From positions 2,761,490 through 2,825,489 of the forward strand of contig NZ_CP081295.1 in the NCBI RefSeq assembly GCF_019711375.1: a DNA stretch of 64,000 nt. Reading direction: 5' to 3'. The position numbers and the translations under genes were made by a program. The DNA comes from Qipengyuania aurantiaca. GTDB taxonomy: Bacteria > Pseudomonadota > Alphaproteobacteria > Sphingomonadales > Sphingomonadaceae. Shown here in pieces: positions 60,449-64,000 of the stretch. A model generated the notes under the pieces. The model did no database searches and was not told the origin of the DNA. It saw nothing but the letters and a program-made list of their open reading frames with translations. The stretch's first letter is position 1. Each line of letters opens with the position of its first letter.

Positions 60449-61354
60449 CTACATACGGGATACCTCTAGGACGGTGCCACTTTGCGAAGGCGTCAGCACA
60501 AAGGCGCTCCCATCCTCCAGCGCCAGCTGCCGGACATCCTGCACTGCCCCTTCCCCGGTCAGCCTGTGCGCCAGCCGAGCTAGGAGTTTTGCTGCCGCGA
60601 TCCGGTCGTCCGAAAGCGTTGCATCGAGCAACACTTCCTGTCCGATGAGATAGTCCAGCCCCCGGCTCTGTACCCGGTTATCCTCCGCGCTTTCCGTCGC
60701 GACCAGATTGAGCGCAGGAAACGGTCCGCCCGAAAGCCAGCCTCTGACGCCGGCCAGAAACATCGAAGCGGGTGTGACCAGCCGTGCCGGACCCCAGCAC
60801 ACAGCCTCTACCCTGCCCAGTTTCTCCACCAGATCGCACGCCAGTTGCAGCCACGCGCGCACGATCGGGAGGCTGCTGGCATCATCAGCGATGTGCGGTC
60901 CGGGGACGAGCGCAAGCGCCTCGCCGGAATGCGGGTCGAACCCGGAATCGAAACCAATCGCCTGAGCGTCCTGCGGCAGGTTCATATAGGGTCCGGGCGC
61001 CATTCCGAGCAGGTCGAAACTAAGCCCGGCCAACAGAAATTCCAGCCAGTCGTGGTCCGCAAACTCGCGATGCGACGACGCCGCGCTGTCCGGCGAGCCT
61101 TTTGCGCGCGGATCGTGGATCACGCTGGCCAGCGGGATCTGCTCCATTGCGGCGATCACCGCGCCTCTATCCGGCCGTTGCTTCGGCTCGAAAAGCAGAA
61201 ACAGCGCAGCCGTGGAGGCGTTCGGCCCAGCGCCGTCAGTGTGCCGCAAAGGCGCCAAGCCTATTTCCCCCGTTTCAATCCCTGCTGCGATTCTTGCCTG
61301 TTTCCAGCACCCTCGTCGAGTCTGGAATTGGGTGTTACCTCCGATCCGGCGCAA
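60449..61354 (-). CDS. DUF4261-like protein
   Basis: Up to 301 residues from a TTG at 61354, which overlaps nothing and lies 9 bp after the flavodoxin stop; the first clear similarity begins near residue 50 (ALFLLFEPKQRPDRG). AVCWGPARLVTPASMF, FPALNLVATE and RGLDYLIGQEVLLDA resemble the DUF4261 C-terminal domain. It is 11 bp upstream of the AHH gene, so it may be functionally paired with it. The start is uncertain. Confidence 0.6.
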   Translation of the reverse strand: MRRIGGNTQFQTRRGCWKQARIAAGIETGEIGLAPLRHTDGAGPNASTAALFLLFEPKQRPDRGAVIAAMEQIPLASVIHDPRAKGSPDSAASSHREFADHDWLEFLLAGLSFDLLGMAPGPYMNLPQDAQAIGFDSGFDPHSGEALALVPGPHIADDASSLPIVRAWLQLACDLVEKLGRVEAVCWGPARLVTPASMFLAGVRGWLSGGPFPALNLVATESAEDNRVQSRGLDYLIGQEVLLDATLSDDRIAAAKLLARLAHRLTGEGAVQDVRQLALEDGSAFVLTPSQSGTVLEVSRM

Positions 61355-61363
61355 TCTCGCCAG

Positions 61364-61849
61364 TCAGAAGATACCTTCCGCAATCCCCTGACCCAAGGCA
61401 GCGCCCATGTCGCGTGCTTCGTCCAAGTCATCCTGCGCTATCGCCTTGGGCGCGAGGATCTCCGCCTCCGTCTGTGCGCCCGTGTCGACGATCTTGCGCT
61501 CGGCAACGCGCTTCAACCGCCAGCCCTTGGCAATCCGGTCGATCTGCTTTTGCGCCCATTCGCCATCGGTGCCCGCCGCGATGATCGTAGCATAAGCGCG
61601 ACCATTGATCTTGGAGAGCACCGGGTAATAGCAGCGGTCGAACATCTCCTTCATCTCGCCGCTCATGCTGGCGAGGTTTTCGGGACAAACGAAAAGGAAG
61701 CCGTCGGCCGCGACGAGATGCCGAGGCTGGACTTCGGCTGCGCGCATGATCCGCGCGTGGTTGCCAGCACCCTCAAAGGCCGCCTCGGCCAGCGCCTCGC
61801 AGCTTCCCGTGCGGCTGTGCCAAATGATCAGGAGATGTCGGTCGGCCAT
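61364..61849 (-). CDS. Flavodoxin-fold NAD(P)H-dependent reductase-like protein
   Basis: 161 residues from the ATG at 61849. IIWHSRTGSCEALAEAAFEGA is the FMN phosphate loop; PENLASMSGEMKEMFDRCY and IIAAGTDGEWAQKQIDRIAKG continue the flavodoxin/NADPH-FMN reductase fold. First gene of the operon with the DUF4261-like and AHH genes, divergent from recJ. Confidence 0.82.
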   Translation of the reverse strand: MADRHLLIIWHSRTGSCEALAEAAFEGAGNHARIMRAAEVQPRHLVAADGFLFVCPENLASMSGEMKEMFDRCYYPVLSKINGRAYATIIAAGTDGEWAQKQIDRIAKGWRLKRVAERKIVDTGAQTEAEILAPKAIAQDDLDEARDMGAALGQGIAEGIF

Positions 61850-61931
61850 GCCCTCGTGGTCTATGCCGCTCCTGTCGATTGTCAACGCAAGCGCCTTGCT
61901 CCGGCTCGTGTGGTGGCGGTATTGGCCGAGC

Positions 61932-63716
61932 ATGGCTTCCACCGCCCTTCCCCATATCTTCGGCGTCTCGAACTCGCTCACCGGCCGCGCCTGGCGCTGG
62001 CGTGGCGGCAACATGGATCTCGGCCAGGGGCATTTCGGTGATGCCGATGCGATCGTCCGGCAAATCTTGCTGGCGCGCGGCGTGGCGCAGGACGATCTGC
62101 AGCGCCACCTTTCGCCAACCCTGCGCGATTTCCTGCCCGACCCGTCCGAATTCAACGACATGGAGACCGCCGCCGACCGTATCGCGCAGGCGGTGCTGTC
62201 GAACGAGCGGATCACGATCTACGGCGATTACGATGTCGACGGGGCGACCAGTTCGGCGCTGCTCATCCGCCTGCTGCGCGATCTCGGCGTGGAGGCCGAA
62301 TACTACATCCCCGACCGCTTGCTCGAAGGCTACGGCCCATCGGGTGAAGCTCTGGTCAAGCTCGCCGAAGCGGGTTCCAGCCTGATCGTGACCGTCGATT
62401 GCGGCGCGATGGCGCATGAGGCGCTGGCGATGGCGAGCGATGCGGGCGTCGACGTGATCGTGGTCGACCACCATAAGTGCTCGCCCGAACTGCCGCGCGC
62501 TGCTGCGCTGGTGAACCCGAACAGGCTCGACGAAAACGACCTTGCCGCGGCGCATGGGCATCTGGCCGCCGTAGGGGTTGCCTTCCTTCTCGCCATCGCA
62601 CTCGTGCGGACGCTGCGCGCGCAAGGGTTCTTCGCGGAGCGCAAGGAGCCGGACCTCTTCGCCCTGCTCGACGTGGTGGCGCTCGGCACGGTGGCCGATG
62701 TCGCGGCTCTTCACGGTCTCAACCGCGCTTTCGTGGCGCAGGGTCTCAAGGTCATGGGGCGGCGCGACAATATCGGCATGGCGGCGTTGATCGACGCCAG
62801 CCGCCTCAAACGCGCACCGGCCTGCTCCGATCTCGGCTTTGCGCTCGGGCCGCGCATCAACGCCGGTGGCCGGGTGGGCGAATCGACGCTGGGCGTAAGG
62901 CTGCTGACCACGCAGGACGCCGAGGAAGCGCAGCAGATCGCCGCGCAGCTCTCCGCCCTCAACGAGGAGCGCCGCGCGATCGAAGCCGAAGTGCAGCAGG
63001 CCGCTGAAGAGCAGCTTGCCGCCCAGCACAACCGTGCCATCCATGTGGTCGCAGCGCGCGGATGGCATCCGGGCGTGATCGGCATCGTCGCCGGGCGGAT
63101 CAAGGAAAAGAGCGGCAAGCCCTCGCTCGTCATCGCGCTCGACGAGAATGGCGAAGGAAAAGGTTCGGGCCGCTCAATCCCCGGCGTGGACCTCGGCGCA
63201 GCGATCATCCGGGCACGCGAGGAAGGCTTGCTGGTCAAGGGCGGCGGGCACGCCATGGCCGCCGGGCTTACGGTGGCGGAAGACAAGCTCGAAGCCTTTT
63301 CCGACTGGCTCGACGCGCATCTCGAAGGTCCCGTCTCGCGTGCGGGCGAGAATCGCGAGATGCTGCTTGACCTTGCCGTGGCGCCGGGCGGCCTTACGCC
63401 CGACCTCGTGGAAGCGCTCGATCGCGGCGGTCCCTATGGCGTCGGCTGGCCCGGCCCGCGCGTTGCGGTCGGCCCGGTACGGCTGGTCAAATGCGATATC
63501 GTCGGCACCGACCATGTGCGCCTGATCGCCAGCGGCGAGGACGGGCGCAGCTTCAAGGGAATCGCCTTCCGTGCCGCCGAAAGCGACATGGGCCAGGCCC
63601 TGCTCCACGGGTCGCGCGGACGCCGGCTGTGGCTCGCAGGCCGGGTCAAGATCGACGACTGGGGCAGCCGTCCGCAGGCCGAATTGCATCTTGAAGACGC
63701 CGCCTTTGCAGATTGA
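61932..63716 (+). CDS. recJ: Single-stranded-DNA-specific exonuclease RecJ
   Basis: 594 residues from the ATG at 61932 (MASTALPHIFGVSNSLTGRA); the longer ORF is rejected. DHH motifs: TIYGDYDVDGATSSALL, IVTVDCGAM, IVVDHHKC, then a DHHA1 domain with GRSIPGVDLGAAI and KGGGHAMAAGLTV. A 5'-3' exonuclease of repair pathways. Confidence 0.95.
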   Translation: MASTALPHIFGVSNSLTGRAWRWRGGNMDLGQGHFGDADAIVRQILLARGVAQDDLQRHLSPTLRDFLPDPSEFNDMETAADRIAQAVLSNERITIYGDYDVDGATSSALLIRLLRDLGVEAEYYIPDRLLEGYGPSGEALVKLAEAGSSLIVTVDCGAMAHEALAMASDAGVDVIVVDHHKCSPELPRAAALVNPNRLDENDLAAAHGHLAAVGVAFLLAIALVRTLRAQGFFAERKEPDLFALLDVVALGTVADVAALHGLNRAFVAQGLKVMGRRDNIGMAALIDASRLKRAPACSDLGFALGPRINAGGRVGESTLGVRLLTTQDAEEAQQIAAQLSALNEERRAIEAEVQQAAEEQLAAQHNRAIHVVAARGWHPGVIGIVAGRIKEKSGKPSLVIALDENGEGKGSGRSIPGVDLGAAIIRAREEGLLVKGGGHAMAAGLTVAEDKLEAFSDWLDAHLEGPVSRAGENREMLLDLAVAPGGLTPDLVEALDRGGPYGVGWPGPRVAVGPVRLVKCDIVGTDHVRLIASGEDGRSFKGIAFRAAESDMGQALLHGSRGRRLWLAGRVKIDDWGSRPQAELHLEDAAFAD

Positions 63717-63739
63717 TCGCGTTCTCGCCCATTTCAGGG

Positions 63740-63768
63740 TTGACGCTGCGAACGCTCCCGCCTAATTG
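63740..63768 (+). promoter_or_regulatory. Promoter of the tRNA-Glu genes
   Basis: TTGACG at 63740-63745 and TAATTG at 63763-63768, 17 bp spacer, 33 bp upstream of the first tRNA. Assigned by eye. Confidence 0.65.
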
Positions 63769-63801
63769 CGCCGCCACGCCACCGACCCCGCTGGGGACCG
63801 T

Positions 63802-63876
63802 GGCCCGTTCGTCTAGCGGTTAGGACGCGGCCCTTTCACGGCTGAAACACGGGTTCGATTCCCGTACGGGTCACCA
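63802..63876 (+). tRNA. tRNA-Glu (anticodon TTC), copy 1
   Basis: 75 nt. Acceptor GGCCCGT/ACGGGTC with G2:U71, D-arm GTCTAGCGGTTAGGAC, anticodon loop CTTTCAC (TTC), T-loop GGTTCGATTCC, encoded CCA. Confidence 0.98.
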
Positions 63877-63925
63877 TCGGTGGCGTTATTGCATTTGCAA
63901 TTCGCACACAGTGCCACTTTCATGT

Positions 63926-64000
63926 GGCCCGTTCGTCTAGCGGTTAGGACGCGGCCCTTTCACGGCTGAAACACGGGTTCGATTCCCGTACGGGTCACCA
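63926..64000 (+). tRNA. tRNA-Glu (anticodon TTC), copy 2
   Basis: Identical 75 nt to copy 1, 49 bp downstream, ending at the window edge. The spacer contains a TTGCA-TT-TGCAA hairpin. Tandem identical copies probably come from one transcript. Confidence 0.98.

Overview
The window is 64 kb of GC-rich, gene-dense chromosome from an alphaproteobacterium. It most likely comes from the Sphingomonadales, in the Erythrobacteraceae (Erythrobacter/Qipengyuania type). The pointers are a separate F0 cluster with paired b and b' subunits, a TIGR02300/FYDLN acidic protein, a Coq4-family protein, DUF6122, DUF6151 and DUF3052 proteins, and the order aroA-cmk-rpsA. This placement is inferred from gene content. 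No 16S gene is present. I see no phage, transposase, CRISPR array or plasmid function, so this is mainly core chromosome with small accessory insertions and several palindromic repeats.

Layout. 1-7341 (minus): ffh, rpsP and rimM, then a GRDP-like/TIGR04222 gene pair, a plus-strand thioredoxin-reductase-like gene, a nitrilase and finally trmD. This is the classical rpsP-rimM-trmD translation operon, opened up by about 4 kb of accessory genes, and trmD carries an in-frame palindromic insertion. 7342-8185: a structured spacer, tRNA-Ala(GGC) and the FYDLN protein. 8351-12831 (plus): aroA, two small membrane genes, cmk and rpsA. 13123-14857: gloB and a quinone oxidoreductase. 14917-17494 (minus): the F0 genes atpI-B-E-b'-b. 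17683-21556 (minus): the envelope lipid-transport set ydbH-ynbE-ydbL. 21629-28385: radC, a DUF3857 transglutaminase protein, purB, lapA, pyrF and trpF.

28464-39742 is mostly minus strand. It holds three outer-membrane barrel proteins, rpsD (plus), an M50-like protease, an SDR, tgt, an ABC-2 exporter, queA, a cyclophilin, coaD, ispA and xseB. Queuosine tRNA modification (queA, tgt) is thus split across this block. 39807-47434 holds small membrane genes, purL, DUF6122, DUF3052, a nitroreductase, coq4, serB and miaA. 47530-55932 is a branched-chain amino-acid region: ilvB, an unknown 99-residue gene, ilvN and ilvC, then a protease-inhibitor lipoprotein, DUF6151, DUF4329, an alpha-hydroxy-acid oxidase and leuA. 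leuA is preceded by a short leucine-rich leader ORF and competing RNA stems. 55936-64000 holds two hypothetical proteins, an amidohydrolase, a nitronate monooxygenase, a flavodoxin/DUF4261-like/AHH-nuclease operon, recJ and two identical tandem tRNA-Glu genes.

The most interesting points are the probable leuA attenuator, the palindromic element translated inside TrmD, the unknown gene coupled between ilvB and ilvN, the GRDP/TIGR04222 pair with its Gly-Ser-Cys tail, and the AHH-nuclease operon. No computation or database search was possible. All family names come from reading motifs and gene order.
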